The notes under the pieces: model-generated
What the model saw: only the letters and a program-made list of their open reading frames with translations
Told to the model about the DNA's origin: nothing
Database searches by the model: none
Program-made: the position numbers and the translations under genes
Shown: one piece after another, positions 22,573 to 32,805 of the stretch
Numbering within the stretch: position 1 is the stretch's first letter
How the letters are laid out: every line of letters begins with the position of its first letter
Assembly (NCBI GenBank): GCA_029817715.1
Contig: JARUPY010000434.1
Location: 1,984,001-2,048,000 of the forward strand
Reading direction: 5' to 3'
DNA: 64,000 nucleotides
From: Melastoma dodecandrum
Lineage: Eukaryota; Streptophyta; Magnoliopsida; Myrtales; Melastomataceae

Positions 22573-22600
22573 ATGGCTCCCACTGTGGTCGCCAAAAACG
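22573..22600 (-). promoter_or_regulatory. Putative primer-binding site of the 12.9-kb element
   Basis: Immediately inside the 5' LTR the minus strand reads TTTTTGGCGACCACAGTGGG. A TGG start is expected for complementarity to a tRNA CCA end. Which tRNA is used cannot be decided here. Confidence 0.55.
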
Positions 22601-23765
22601 TGTTCGCGTAGGAAACGGAGCACGTCGGAAATATTTGGCACTAAGACTCACAGGGATTATAGATGTGGTCACCAGTAAGTAATTGAAGAAATATGATTGA
22701 ATGCAAACGTTTTTGCACAAAGTAAAGAAAGCTTACAGCCATAAAAATAAAAATAAGGACGGTGGGGAGTGCGTAGACTGGCTACTGTGCTCCGTAGACT
22801 TGGAGCGAGGACGTAGACTTGAACGGCGAAAGGGGTTGTGGACATGATGCTGGGCACTCCGGACTCGAGAATATGGTCAGCGTAGCCATGGTCCTGGTAG
22901 CAAAGCGTTGTAGACTTGCACTCTTGGAGGACTTAGTTTCTGGGCTTGGTGGACGGGCTGTGGTCGAATGTAGAGGCGGACGTGGATGCCATGGCTACGG
23001 TAGCTCACCCTGGTGGCGGTGTCGAAGGCGAAGAAGTGTATCGGGACTACGGTTTCTCGTCCTGGCATTGGATTCGAAGGTGGAGATGTGTACCGGGACT
23101 ACGGTTGCTCATCCTGGAGTTAGAGTCGAAGGCGGAGAAGTGTACCGGGACTACGGTTGCACGTCCTGGCGTTGGAGTCGAAGGCGGAGAGTTGTTACCA
23201 GAGCTACGGTTGCTCACTCTGATGGTGGAGGTGAAGACCAATGAAACCTTACGGGTTTCGCCCAGGTCGGGGATTCCTAACAACTAAACTAAGGGGTGAC
23301 GAGCAAGATGAGCTTCTGTTGGCTGATTTGATCATGATTTTCTCTGAGGGAGATCTTCCCCTTTTATACCCGGTCTGTTACGACCTTCTGAAGATCTTCC
23401 AGACTCAACTACCCCCAAGAATCTCGGAGCTAACTGACTTCCACTCGTGTAAACGTGGGTCGTAGACTCTCTAATTTCGGGTTCAATTGATTGTCTTTTA
23501 AGATGTGTGCTAGCATACGCGTGGGTTGCAAGTCCCATTTATCTTGGGGCTATGGAACCGTTCCCTTTGACATGTGTCGTTTGCAGGCGCAGGCTCGTAG
23601 ACTTCCCTGATTACAGGGTTACTACTCTGCCCCTGTAGACTTCCTTTGCCATATAGTCTGTGTAGACTACAGACGAAGGCCTGGTGCGCTCAACCTTGTC
23701 ATGGGCTTCGTGCCTATTATGGGCTTTTATAAGAAATAGACCCAAGATTTTCTATTGTGTCAACA
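22601..23765 (-). repeat. 5' LTR of the 12.9-kb element
   Basis: Partner of 10872-12041 in the same order throughout, including the tandem array. It would carry the promoter for the genomic RNA, which runs leftward. Confidence 0.92.
23021..23228. repeat. 52-bp tandem repeat array, four units, in the 5' LTR
   Basis: Units begin at 23021, 23073, 23125 and 23177, in the same place and copy number as in the other LTR. The array therefore existed before this insertion. Confidence 0.9.
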
Positions 23766-24050
23766 CCTCCTTAGGTATTTTACAATGTCTAAGTACTCCT
23801 TCAAATTTATAAAAGTCATTATCTTCGTTTGCTTGTCTTATTCCTAATTGTGAATATCCATATATTGTGGAGCGCCTATTACCACTTCGATTCCTGTCCC
23901 ATTTTTTGTAGATGAATCATCAAATCATACTCGTCACTTTCCACTTTTAGATTGCTCCATCAACGTTTCTAGATAGTTAGCAAGGAAATATGCAAGGACT
24001 TGTCCTTTAACTGCATTCCGAAGTTGGTATTGCAAAGTAAAAGTAAATAA
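23766..24050 (-). pseudogene. Old Tat-type gypsy remnant, second RNase H (right part)
   Basis: The minus frames give VKGQVLAYFLANYLETLMEQ and DDSSTKNGTGIEVVIGAP, matching FDGSSTKNGAGIGIHI of the inserted element. It joins 10871-10385 once the 12.9-kb element and one copy of CCTCC are removed. Confidence 0.75.
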
Positions 24051-24387
24051 CTATGAGATGAATGTTGGAGAGTAGTTTGTTTTAGTCTCACTTATTGAAT
24101 CTACATCATAGACTTGATTTAATTAGATCACCATCGTGGACTTGGCATGGGTTGGTAACCTTTGTAGACTTGTCGGCCCATTTATGTGGACTTGTTCTTA
24201 ATAGATTTGTCGTGGGTAAAGTCGAGAAGCTGGTAGACTTGTGTTGGCATGTAAACTTGCGATCGATCTCGTAGACTTGTGTGTTGAAGTGTACATAATT
24301 TGTCTTCATGAGTTTGAGAGGTTTGAGGTGCTTAAAGTCGACTTGAACTAAGCATGAGGTGACTAGGTGATGATGTTGGCAACGTGT
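24051..24387. repeat. LTR-like fragment with repeated GTAGACTTG
   Basis: No coding frame. The word GTAGACTTG recurs (about 24160, 24230, 24270), with variants GTGGACTTG, as in the LTR of the 12.9-kb element. It is probably part of an LTR of a related old element. GATGT at 24388-24392 is the target duplication of the next element. Confidence 0.45.
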
Positions 24388-24392
24388 GATGT

Positions 24393-25036
24393 TGTTGCGT
24401 GACGGCCGCGGAAACGGGAGAAACTACAATAACGGAAAAACGGAACGAACGAGAACTACAAAAAAACCGAGACAAACGAACATGATAGAACTCGGATCAC
24501 CACGACTACAACCTAAGCCCCATCGGGACTGTCACGAGGGTTGAATTCCGCATAACTGAATAAAGAAGCACCACTTATTATTGGGACGATCTTACCAAGC
24601 CTAGAATCCACCAAGCGATAAGAGAAGTTGGGCAAAGTTCCAGAAGAACTTGACGGCTGCCAAATTTGGGTAAAATATTTAAAAAGGTTCTTCTCAATCC
24701 TAAACACAAGGGTCCTATTTATAGAGGACCAAAAGTGGGTAACCCTAACTCCTAATTAGGCACAAAAAGGAAAAAACAAAAGCTAATTAAAACAAGTTCA
24801 ACATTATTAATTTAAAGAGACTGGGCCGGAGTCGGTTAGGGGCATACTTCAAACGAGTCCCTTCTTGAAGCTTTCTTGAGTTTTCCCTTGAGCGAGCTAA
24901 CGCTTGATCTTGAGACGAGCTCCTATCTCCCCGAGTTGACGAATCAACTCGATCCCGACATGGCCTTGTTCGATCCAACTCGAGTGTTCCTCCCGACTTG
25001 ATCCCGACATGCCCTTGTTCGATCTAACTCGCATCA
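24393..25036 (-). repeat. 3' LTR of the 11-kb element
   Basis: On the minus strand it starts TGATGCGAGTTAGATCGAAC and ends GTCACGCAACA. The polypurine tract CAGCAAAGGGAGGA is at 25050-25037. Shares long blocks with 34720-35388. Confidence 0.9.
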
Positions 25037-26090
25037 TCCTCCCTTTGCTGAAGAAGAATTGTCCTCAAATCAAGGACCTCTTTGTCATCCTCATATAATG
25101 CGAGACCCTGGTCATTGAATGTCGGCCGACACTCCATACTCCCCTAGCAAGTCGATCTTGTATGCATTATTGTTTTTCATCTCGATGACTCGAAAAGGAC
25201 CATCAACCCGGGCATGAGCTTATTCTTCCTCCTTGCTGGAAACCTCTACTTTCGCAATGAAACCAGACAAGGTCTCCAGGTTGGAATACTCGCTCCTTTC
25301 GACCTCGATTCCCCTTAGATTGATATCTCTCATTTCGCTGCTCTATAAGGGTTCGAATCCTCGCGTGAAGCTTTCACATCTCGTTAGCTCGTCGAACCGC
25401 ATCTTTCTCGAAAATACCCTGACTGGGCATTGGCAATAACTCGATTGAAATTCTCGGGTTAACACCATACACCACTACGAACGGTGTAGCTTGAGTAGTC
25501 GAATGAAGGGCTCAAGTATAAGCGAACCCAGCTTGAACGAGTTTGATGTTCTAATCCTTCTGATTCTTGGACACTATAGATCGAAGTATACTTCCAATAG
25601 TCCTCTTCACGACTCAGTTTTCTCATCTGTCTGTGGATGGGACATAGTACTGAACGACAGTTTTGTTCCGGGTTTGTGCCAAAGTGTCTTCCAGAAGTAG
25701 CTCAAGAACTTGGCATCTTGATCCGACACTATCGACAATGGGACCCCATGTTGTCGAATGACCTCCCGAAAATAATGGTCTGCCATGTGAGAAGCATCAC
25801 TCGTCTTCCTATAAGCAATGAAGTGATCCATCTTTGAGAACCGATCCACCGCAACCATGATCGAGAATTCTTGTGATTGGGTTCTAGGTAATCTTAGGAT
25901 GAAATCCATGCTCACATGTTCCCATGGTCCTTCAGCTATAGGTAAAGGGGTGTAGAGACCTTTGGACTAGACGTGACTCTTTGCACGTTGACAATTTACG
26001 CAACGTTGGACCAACTTATGTATGTTCTTAGCCATTTGATGCCAGTAGAAATGTTCCTGAAGCATCTTGAGAGTTTTCTCAACTCCCAAG
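25037..26090 (-). pseudogene. Integrase of the 11-kb element, 3' part
   Basis: NIHKLVQRCVNCQRAK completes the zinc-binding region (about 26000). [16 protein letters not shown] has the first D (about 25910), [16 protein letters not shown] the second (about 25715) and [10 protein letters not shown] the E (about 25615). Further on come YKIDLLGEYGVSA (about 25150) and the LLQQREDD tail at the polypurine tract. Its 5' part lies beyond the nested element at 30850-30615. Confidence 0.82.
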
Positions 26091-26908
26091 TGATGCGTTA
26101 TCGGGACGAACTCTGGATACTTCTATTGATTGAGAAGGGAACCCAAAAGGACGCCAATATCCCTCGAATGAATGTGACGAGAGTTGGCCAAGTCGAGATC
26201 CACGCAATAGGAGCGATCGAGATGGGGACTACCTAGACGATATTGAAGAGGTCGAGTTGAGTCTTCAACTCGAAAAGACCACAGATCATCACGAGACCTG
26301 TCTCGAGATCATGAGAGCGAGGTCCATCTCGCGAATAGGAGGACGATGTCCGTCTCGAGGGTAGCTTCCACTTGCCCATGGGAAGATCAAGACGGAGAAC
26401 TCGAGAAGGCAAGCTCGAGAAGGGGAGCTCGAGAAGACTTCAAGTCGGGCCAGCCGACTTCAAGCCCAATTACCTTAGTTTTACCTTTTCGGACTTGTTT
26501 CTAATTAGCTTTAGTTTTTACTACTTTGGGCCTAATAGGAAGTTAGAGTTAGCCCATTTTTGGTCATCTATAAATAAGACTCTTGTGTCTAGATTTAGAC
26601 AGAACCTTTTCAAATATTTTTCCCAAATTTGGCAGCCGTCAAGTTCTTCTTGAATTTTGCGCAACTTCTCGTATCGTTTGGTGGATTCCAAGCGTGGCGA
26701 GAATTTATCCGAGCGTTCCCGTAATCGATGGTGATTTCTATATCCGGTTGTGAGGCGTTCAACCCTCGTGGCAGTCCTGGTGGTGCTTCGGTTGTATCCA
26801 GTGGTGGTCCAAGTTTTACCCTTTTTGTTTACGTTGGTCGGTCTGTTCGTTTGTGTGTTCCTTCGTCGTTGTGGTACTTTTTCCGTTTCCGCGACTGATA
26901 GCGCATCA
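26091..26908 (+). repeat. 5' LTR of the nested gag-protease element
   Basis: 818 bp, TGATGCG...CGCATCA. A TATAAATA box at about 26569-26576 lies in a conserved U3-like position and is followed by GACTCTTGTGTCTAG. The word CTCGAG and its neighbours are strikingly frequent in its first 350 bp. Confidence 0.9.
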
Positions 26909-26924
26909 GTTGGTATCAGAGAGT
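26909..26924 (+). promoter_or_regulatory. Primer-binding site (initiator tRNA-Met type)
   Basis: GTTGGTATCAGAGAG follows the 5' LTR; it matches the TGGTATCAGAG(C) primer site complementary to initiator methionine tRNA. Confidence 0.85.
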
Positions 26925-27175
26925 AGGTTGTGGAGAGTGCTAGTTGTTTGGTAGCACTGTATTTTGAAGGGTGCACGTTGTTGAGAGCGTTCAGTTGTTG
27001 AGAGCGCACGTTTGTGCTGAGCGCAAGATGTCGTATAGAGCAAACCTGTTGTTGAGCGTACGGTGGATGTGTTGACAAACAGATTCCGATATAGGATGAC
27101 GTTGGAGGCGAAAATTACGGATCTGAAGTACATGTTGCGCGTCGCTCGACTTTAACAGCGTATTGAGGATGCTAG

Positions 27176-27655
27176 ATGTCAATTCAGGATTTGAGAACCA
27201 ATGGACAGCGAAAGTCCCTATCGGTTGAATCTCCAACCAATTCTACAGTCAAGCTTATCGAGAACCCTCTGTTCGATTGTCCGATTGAAGAGGATGCAGA
27301 CCTTTTTCGAGAGAACACTTGTTCTATGTGCAATCGCATAGATGGGATGTTCTTCAATCCCCTTTTTACTTTTGACGGCGATGACAAAGAGAGCCCCTGG
27401 AGTGGAGAGGGTCGAGAAGAGTCGATAGCCACCCCAATAGATCTTTGCCAAGAAGAGATAGCTCGGAAGATGACTATTCAGAATGAAGAAGTTGAGGCTT
27501 GTCTTGATAACGGAGAAAACTTCGAAGAGGATTCAGGTCCGATTTGGGACTTTGAAGGTATTGAGGAGTCGGAGGAAGTGATCCCTAAAGAATTGGTATT
27601 CGAAATTCTAGTGGAATGTCACCAGCAAGTTGAGTTTTCGATGGAAGATCGATAA
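27176..27655 (+). CDS. Acidic 159-residue ORF in the leader of the nested element, function unknown
   Basis: An uninterrupted frame between the primer site and gag. The product is strongly acidic (for example EEDADLF, NEEVEACLDNGENFEEDSG, GIEESEEVIPKELVF) with a CSMCNRIDGMFF segment. I recognise no domain. The related 11-kb element has only about 390 bp between primer site and gag, so this is an addition. It may be remnant gag N-terminus, a captured sequence or chance; its length without stops argues mildly for a past coding role. Confidence 0.4.
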   Translation: MSIQDLRTNGQRKSLSVESPTNSTVKLIENPLFDCPIEEDADLFRENTCSMCNRIDGMFFNPLFTFDGDDKESPWSGEGREESIATPIDLCQEEIARKMTIQNEEVEACLDNGENFEEDSGPIWDFEGIEESEEVIPKELVFEILVECHQQVEFSMEDR

Positions 27656-28144
27656 AAGTGGACATTCGTTGAACAAGCCAATTTCGAGCCATCAACGGGT
27701 GAAACACCCTTCCACGAGTTAGCTGAGTTCATTGGAGCATTCGTGGTCGATTGTGTCACCTCAGTAGAAGGAATTATAGTACCCTTGCATCTGCTTCAGG
27801 CATCCATTACATGTTTCAACGTGAAGCTGAAGGGAGACCTTAGTACAACTAAGAAGTCATTTTTAGTCGAGAAGCGAGCATAGTCACTCGAGTCGACTCA
27901 TGTCGATTCATTTCGAGATGATTGTTTAACATTGAACCACAAATCGGGAAGAATTGGTTCTGCCTACGCTCGAGAGGAGTTGAACTCGAGAAATTTGTTT
28001 GATCAAGGCAAATGTCATGATAGTTACAATCGACTGAAAGATCCCCGAGGAAGTCTGTCGATGAGACATACCAGAGTAGGGAGACAAAATCGAGCCTGGA
28101 CTCAATCAAGTGGAGTCTTTCCTCGTGCGTCGCCATTCAACAGT

Positions 28145-28708
28145 AGATTGGATAGCGAAGGATAGGAGAACCTGATCATAGAAGGATTTGAGGGTGAAGA
28201 GAATCCTTTTATGGGTGGAAATTGGGACGAAGAGAGTACTAGGAGACCAACTCGGGACGAAGTGAGTCCCAGGAGCCAAACTCGAGAACGTCGACCCGCA
28301 CGTCCCGTTAGTGTGCAAGTGGACTTTCCCGAGTGCGAAGGAGAATCAGATCCCGAAGAATTTCTCAACTGGTTACATACCATTGAAAGAGTATTCGAGT
28401 GTGAGGAGACTCCGAAGGATAGACAAGTTAAGATTGCAGCCACTCAACTACGCCAATATGCGAGTTTATGGTGGGAGAACCTCAACCAGCAGCGTTGTCG
28501 AGAAGGAAAGGAAAAGATTCGCTCGTGGGATAAAATGAGAAGCGAGATGAGGAAACGATTTCTACCCGGACGGTATCGACAAGATTTATTTCTAAGACTC
28601 AACACTCTCCATCAGCAATCCTCGAATGTTTCTGAGTATACTCGAGAGTTCGAGCAGTTGATGCAACATTCTGAAATCAATGAGCCCTTGGAGGAGACGA
28701 TAGCTTGA
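28145..28708 (+). pseudogene. gag of the nested element
   Basis: PVSVQVDFPECEGESDPEEF, LNWLHTIERVFE, YASLWWENLNQQRCREGKEK and MRKRFLPGRYRQDLF are the blocks of the plant gypsy capsid domain; VSEYTREFEQLMQHSEINEP closes it. A stop after EETIA is followed by YSRGLQHQIAEEVELHHYWS-like sequence, so Gag is truncated by a nonsense change. The zinc knuckle was not found. Confidence 0.8.
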
Positions 28709-28947
28709 TATAGCAGGGGATTGCAGCACCAAATTGCTGAGGAGGTCGAGTTACATCATTACTGGAGTTTTGAAGGCGTGTGTAATCTCACGCATGATAT
28801 CGAAAGACAACAGTCGAGGAGGATGAACCAGAAGCCGTTATTCGTGTAGGCGACTCCTTTCAACAAGGGGACTGCCTCCGCGAGAACGAACCCCTCACCT
28901 AAGTCTGTGACCTTAACTCGAGTGAGCCTAAGCAACTACCTGGGAGA

Positions 28948-29748
28948 ATGCTTGCGAGGATAGCTATGAGGGACACTCCCTTCTACAAAGGCAGCTTGTC
29001 CTCGAGATCAATCTCTTGTTTCTCCTCGAGAACTTCAGTCTTGAGTAATCACAAGGATCAGGGTCATGCGCAAGAATCTGAACTTCTATGGGATGTTGAG
29101 GAAGAAAGCTTTGAGGAGCCAAACGAAGGAGAACGTATGGCAAGTCGAGGGATTATAACTGCAAATGAGGATTTGCATGATGGTGACGAGCGACAATGCT
29201 TCTTGTTCAGTCGTTGCGTGGAACAACGCCAGGGATGTCAAATGAAAGTGGATAAAGGGAGTGGCACCAGCATAGCCCCTACTATCAGAGTCGCGCAGCC
29301 GAAATGGTCAATCATGACCCACTCCCGACCATGCGAGCTTCAGTGGTGGAATCTGGAGAAAGGCTTCCATGAGAAGATCTTGCTCTGTCCCTCCACCCCA
29401 TTCAACTCAAGCACGATCCCGTGGGTAGATCGAGAGGAGGACTTAAAGCCGATCGCTTTGACAGGGAACATTGGGAGAAAGGAGCCCCGGCTTAGCCTTA
29501 TCGAGCTTGATAAAGATTGTGAGAGCTCACTTGCCTACTATATAGGAGGGCGTAATTCAATTCGAGAGATCGAGGACATGATGCAATGGAACCACGTCAA
29601 TACGAAAGTGTTAATGGAGACCTATATTCGAGTCATGCTCCAATCGATCCAGGATTTGTTGACGAGGTATTCTCGAATAGGAACTGGTGCAGTATTGTTT
29701 CTGGAGAAAGAAGGCCGCACAAGTTTGAGGGCAAACTTATCGCAATAA
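28948..29748 (+). pseudogene. Protease remnant fused to the C-terminal tail of Pol
   Basis: A 266-codon open frame. The first half has EEPNEGERMASRGIITANED, then CVEQRQGCQMKVDKGSGTSI followed by RPCELQWWN. This aligns with the retropepsin block 'GKVC-xx-IVDGGSCTN...RPYKLQWL', with DGGS changed to DKGSG. The last residues are EKEGRTSLRANLSQ, the end of the gypsy polyprotein (compare FRANSLQEGEDD at about 52145). RT, RNase H and integrase are missing between these parts, which marks the internal deletion. Confidence 0.65.
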
Positions 29749-29756
29749 GGAGTGAA

Positions 29757-30614
29757 TGATGCGTTATCGGGACGAACTCTAGATACTTCTATTCAAAGCA
29801 GATGGAGGTGGGATTACCTTTATTGCAATTATCTGATTGATCGAGAAGGGAACCCAAAAGGACGCCAATATCCCTCGAATGAATGTGATGAGAGTTGGCC
29901 AAGTCGGAATCGAATCAAGAGGAGCGATCGAGATGGGGACTACCTTGACGATATTGAAGAGGTCGAGTTGAGTCTTCAACTCAAGAAGACCACAGATCAT
30001 CTCGAGAACTGTCTCGAGATCATGAGAGCGAGGTCCATCTCGCGAATAGGAGGACGATGTCCGTCTCGTGGGTAGCTTCCACTTGCTCAAGGGAAGCTTC
30101 AGACGAGGAACTCGAGAAGGCAAGCTGGAGAAAGGGAGCTCAAGAAGACTTTACGTCGGGCCAGCGGACGTCAGGCCCAATTACCTTAGTTTTACCATTT
30201 TGGACTTGTTTCTAATTAGCTTTGGTCTTTACTACTTTGGGCCTAATAGGGAGTTAGGGTTAGCCCATTTTTGATCATCTATAAATGGGACTCTTGTGTT
30301 TAGGTTTAGACAGAATCTTTTCAAATATTTTTCCCAAATTTGACAGTCGTCAAGTTCTTCTTGAACTTTGCGCAACTTCTCTTATCGTTTGGTGGATTCC
30401 AAGAGTGGCGAGAATTTATCTGAGTGGTCCCATAATCGGTGATGATTTCTATGTCCGGTTGTGAGGCGTTCAACCCTCGTTGCAGTCCTAGTGGTGCTTC
30501 GGCTGTATCCAGCGATGGTCTGAGTTTTACCCTTTTTGTTTACGTTGGTCGGTTTGTTCGTTCGTGCATTGCTTTGTCATTGTGGTACTTTTTCCGTTTC
30601 CACGACCGATAGCA
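29757..30614 (+). repeat. 3' LTR of the nested gag-protease element
   Basis: Copy of 26091-26908 with an extra stretch of about 50 bp near its start (about 29795-29845). The right end is decayed (GATAGCA), so the limit is accurate only to a few bases. Confidence 0.85.
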
Positions 30615-30850
30615 CCGCTGTTGTCCAACGAGTCATCCTGCATGCACCTCTCGAATCGAGCTTCGAGGAATGCATAACTTAAATCCTCTAAATAGAAAGC
30701 CATAAGACAGTTGATAATGCTCAATATACTTCTCGAGATATCCTTTATACGCCTCTCCGAAGTCTGCATTACTCGAGTATAACTCTTTCAAAATCTCGAA
30801 TCCGATCAACTTCGATTCCATCCTGGCCATAAGAGTTGACTTTGTCGACA
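30615..30850 (-). pseudogene. Integrase 5' part of the 11-kb element
   Basis: YGFLFRGFKLCIPRSSIREV then HAG is the H-containing start of the integrase zinc-binding region, cut at GQ by the nested element. It continues at 26090. Confidence 0.78.
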
Positions 30851-32130
30851 ATGCATCTGCTACAACATTCTTCTCTCCTGACTATTCATGACAAAAGTGT
30901 GATTGAAGAAATTCCACCCACTTTCCATGTCATCGATTAAGCTTCGCCTTCCCATTAACATGCTTCAGAGACTCATGATCAATATGAAGAACGAACTCCT
31001 TGGGCATCATATAGTGACTCCATGTCTCGAGTGTTCGAATGATAGCGTAAAATTCCTTATCGTAGGTCGAATAATTCAATCGAGCTCCATTTAACGTCTC
31101 GCTGAAGCATAAGACTGGTCGACCCTCTTACACAATACGCCTTCAATAACTATTCTTGAGGCGTCACACTCGACCTCGAACACCTTCTCGAAATCAAGAA
31201 GTGCTAATACGGGCTTCGAACAAACGAGTCTTGAACAACTCAAAACTACATTGAGCTACGGGAGTCCACTCGAAAGTTGTCCCCTTCAAACACTCCGTCA
31301 TCGGGGCTGCAATCGAACTGAAGTCCTTTACGAAACTTCTATGGTATCAAGCTAGGTTAAGAAAGCTTAGGACATCATGAGCGTTATTGGGAGTAGGCCA
31401 GTCTCGAACAACAGCAATCTTACTCTCATCCACCTAAATACCTTCTCTCGAGATGACGTATCCTAGAAAGACAAGTTTGGAAGTCGAGAACTAGCACTTC
31501 TTACTGTTCCTGAATAAACGTTGCTCCCTCAATTTCTCGAACAACTGTCTCAGGTGGTCAATGTGTTCCTTCTCATTATGACTACATACAAGAATATCAT
31601 CAAAATAAGCAACCATGAATTTGCCAATGACAGGTCGAAACACCTGGTTCATCAGTCGCATGAAGGTACTCGCGCATTCGAGAGACCGAACGAAATAACC
31701 ATCCACTCGTCCAACCTAAATTTGCTTTTAAATGTCGTCTTCCAATCATCTCATTCCTTCATCCGAATATGGAGATACCCACTTCATTGATCCACTTTCG
31801 AGAATACTGTGGATCCATGCAACTCATCAAGTCGAGGAATGGGAAATCGATATGTGATGGTGATCTTGTTGATTGCTCGATTGTCGACATACATCCGTCA
31901 TGAGCCATCCTTCTTGAGAACAAAGATGACAGGAAAAGAACACATGTTGAGGCTGTCTCGAACAAAGCCTCGTCCAAGGAGTTCGTCGACTTGTCGCTGT
32001 AGCTCTCTTGCCTCGCCGGAATTGCATTGATACGTCGGTCGATTAGGCGGCGACACTCCATGAATGAGGTTGATCTGATGTTGTATTTCCCTCAGAGGAG
32101 GAAGTCCTCACAGCATCTCCTCGGAAAACA
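30851..32130 (-). pseudogene. Reverse transcriptase and RNase H of the 11-kb element
   Basis: RT blocks on the minus strand: [20 protein letters not shown] (about 31880), [20 protein letters not shown] and AYFDDILVCSHNEKEHIDHL with catalytic YFDD (about 31596-31610). RNase H blocks then follow: a decayed VFEVECDAS (about 31170), [20 protein letters not shown] (about 31040) and [18 protein letters not shown] (about 30960). Stops and frame changes occur throughout. Confidence 0.82.
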
Positions 32131-32459
32131 CATCCTTAAATTATTGTAAAAGCGCTCAAACTCGAGGGGACATAGTCGAGGCCTGCTCTTCTCCTGCCTC
32201 GAACAACATCAACAATATAAATACTTCTCCTCTCGAATATCTCGAGTCAACTCAACAAGCTTCAAACTATCTTCTCGAGTTTGATCTCGAGACGGTTTGG
32301 CTAGTGCTTGGATGGTCAAGGGAAGTAAGGTAATCTTCTTCTGATCGAGAATGAAAGAATAAGTATTCTTGTACCCATCATAAGCCGCTCGCCAATCATA
32401 TTACCACGACTTTCCCAGTAACAAATGTCACGCATCCATGGATACTACATCACAAGTCA

Positions 32460-32805
32460 CCGTGTCTTGTAACTCTGAAAAATGCTCAACAAAATCAACA
32501 CCTGCTTAGTTACCCTAAGATCACTTTCTTTGCGCAACTATTGTACCTTGTATGGTCGAGAATGTGGCTTAGTTGATAACTTTAGTTTCTCGACCATGGT
32601 AGTAGAGGCCACGTTGGTGCAACTTCCACCATCGACTATCACGTGACATACCTTTCCCTATACAGTGCATCGGGTCTGAAAGATCCTCTCCCGCTGGTCG
32701 ACTTCTTCGAGCACTACGTTTGCGTTAAGGGCCTTTCGAATCACCAACAACTCATCCTCGTCGGGTTCCACCACTACTTCCTCTTCGACATCCCAAATAG
32801 ATTCT
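32460..32805 (-). pseudogene. Protease of the 11-kb element
   Basis: SIWDVEEEVVVEPDEDELLV leads in. RIFQTRCTV, one stop, then GKVCHVIVDGGSCTNVAS (about 32645) holds the D-G-G active-site motif intact, and MVEKLKLSTKPHSRPYKVQ follows. The upstream gag end is beyond the solo LTR; joining 33570 to 32805 gives DREGE-SIWDVEEE in frame. Confidence 0.8.

Larger units (their letters stand above)
10872..23765 (-). mobile_element. 12.9-kb Tat-type Ty3/gypsy element with antisense extra ORF
   Basis: LTRs of 1170 bp (10872-12041) and 1165 bp (22601-23765) with TG...CA ends flank gag, protease, RT, RNase H, a second RNase H and integrase on the minus strand. The target duplication is CCTCC at 10867-10871 and 23766-23770. 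The second RNase H and the long region between integrase and 3' LTR, carrying an ORF on the opposite strand, are marks of the Tat/Ogre/Retand group. In the first 139 LTR positions I count 8 mismatches, so insertion is not recent. All coding domains are present but broken by stops or frameshifts. Confidence 0.93.
26091..30614 (+). mobile_element. Gag-protease-only gypsy element nested in the 11-kb element
   Basis: LTRs at 26091-26908 and 29757-about 30614 start TGATGCGTTATCGGG; the 5' copy ends CGCATCA, an exact inverted match to its start. The element lies in the integrase zinc-binding region of its host, in opposite orientation; 30615-30850 and 26090-25200 read on as one domain across it. 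The flank CCAAG (26086-26090) has only a decayed counterpart at the right end. RT, RNase H and integrase are absent, but the polyprotein's last residues (TSLRANLSQ) before the 3' LTR remain, so pol was lost by internal deletion. Its LTRs resemble those of the host element. Confidence 0.88.

Noticed and set aside
22819..23287. Matching open frames in the right LTR
   Set aside because: Same repeat array in the partner LTR.
25340..25375. GGTTCGAATCC, a perfect tRNA B-box
   Set aside because: No A-box, anticodon arm or acceptor pairing at the right distance; the minus strand codes for integrase here.
31759..32061. 100-codon minus frame in the RT region of the 11-kb element
   Set aside because: Wrong frame; the RT motifs ([15 protein letters not shown]) are read in another frame over the same bases.
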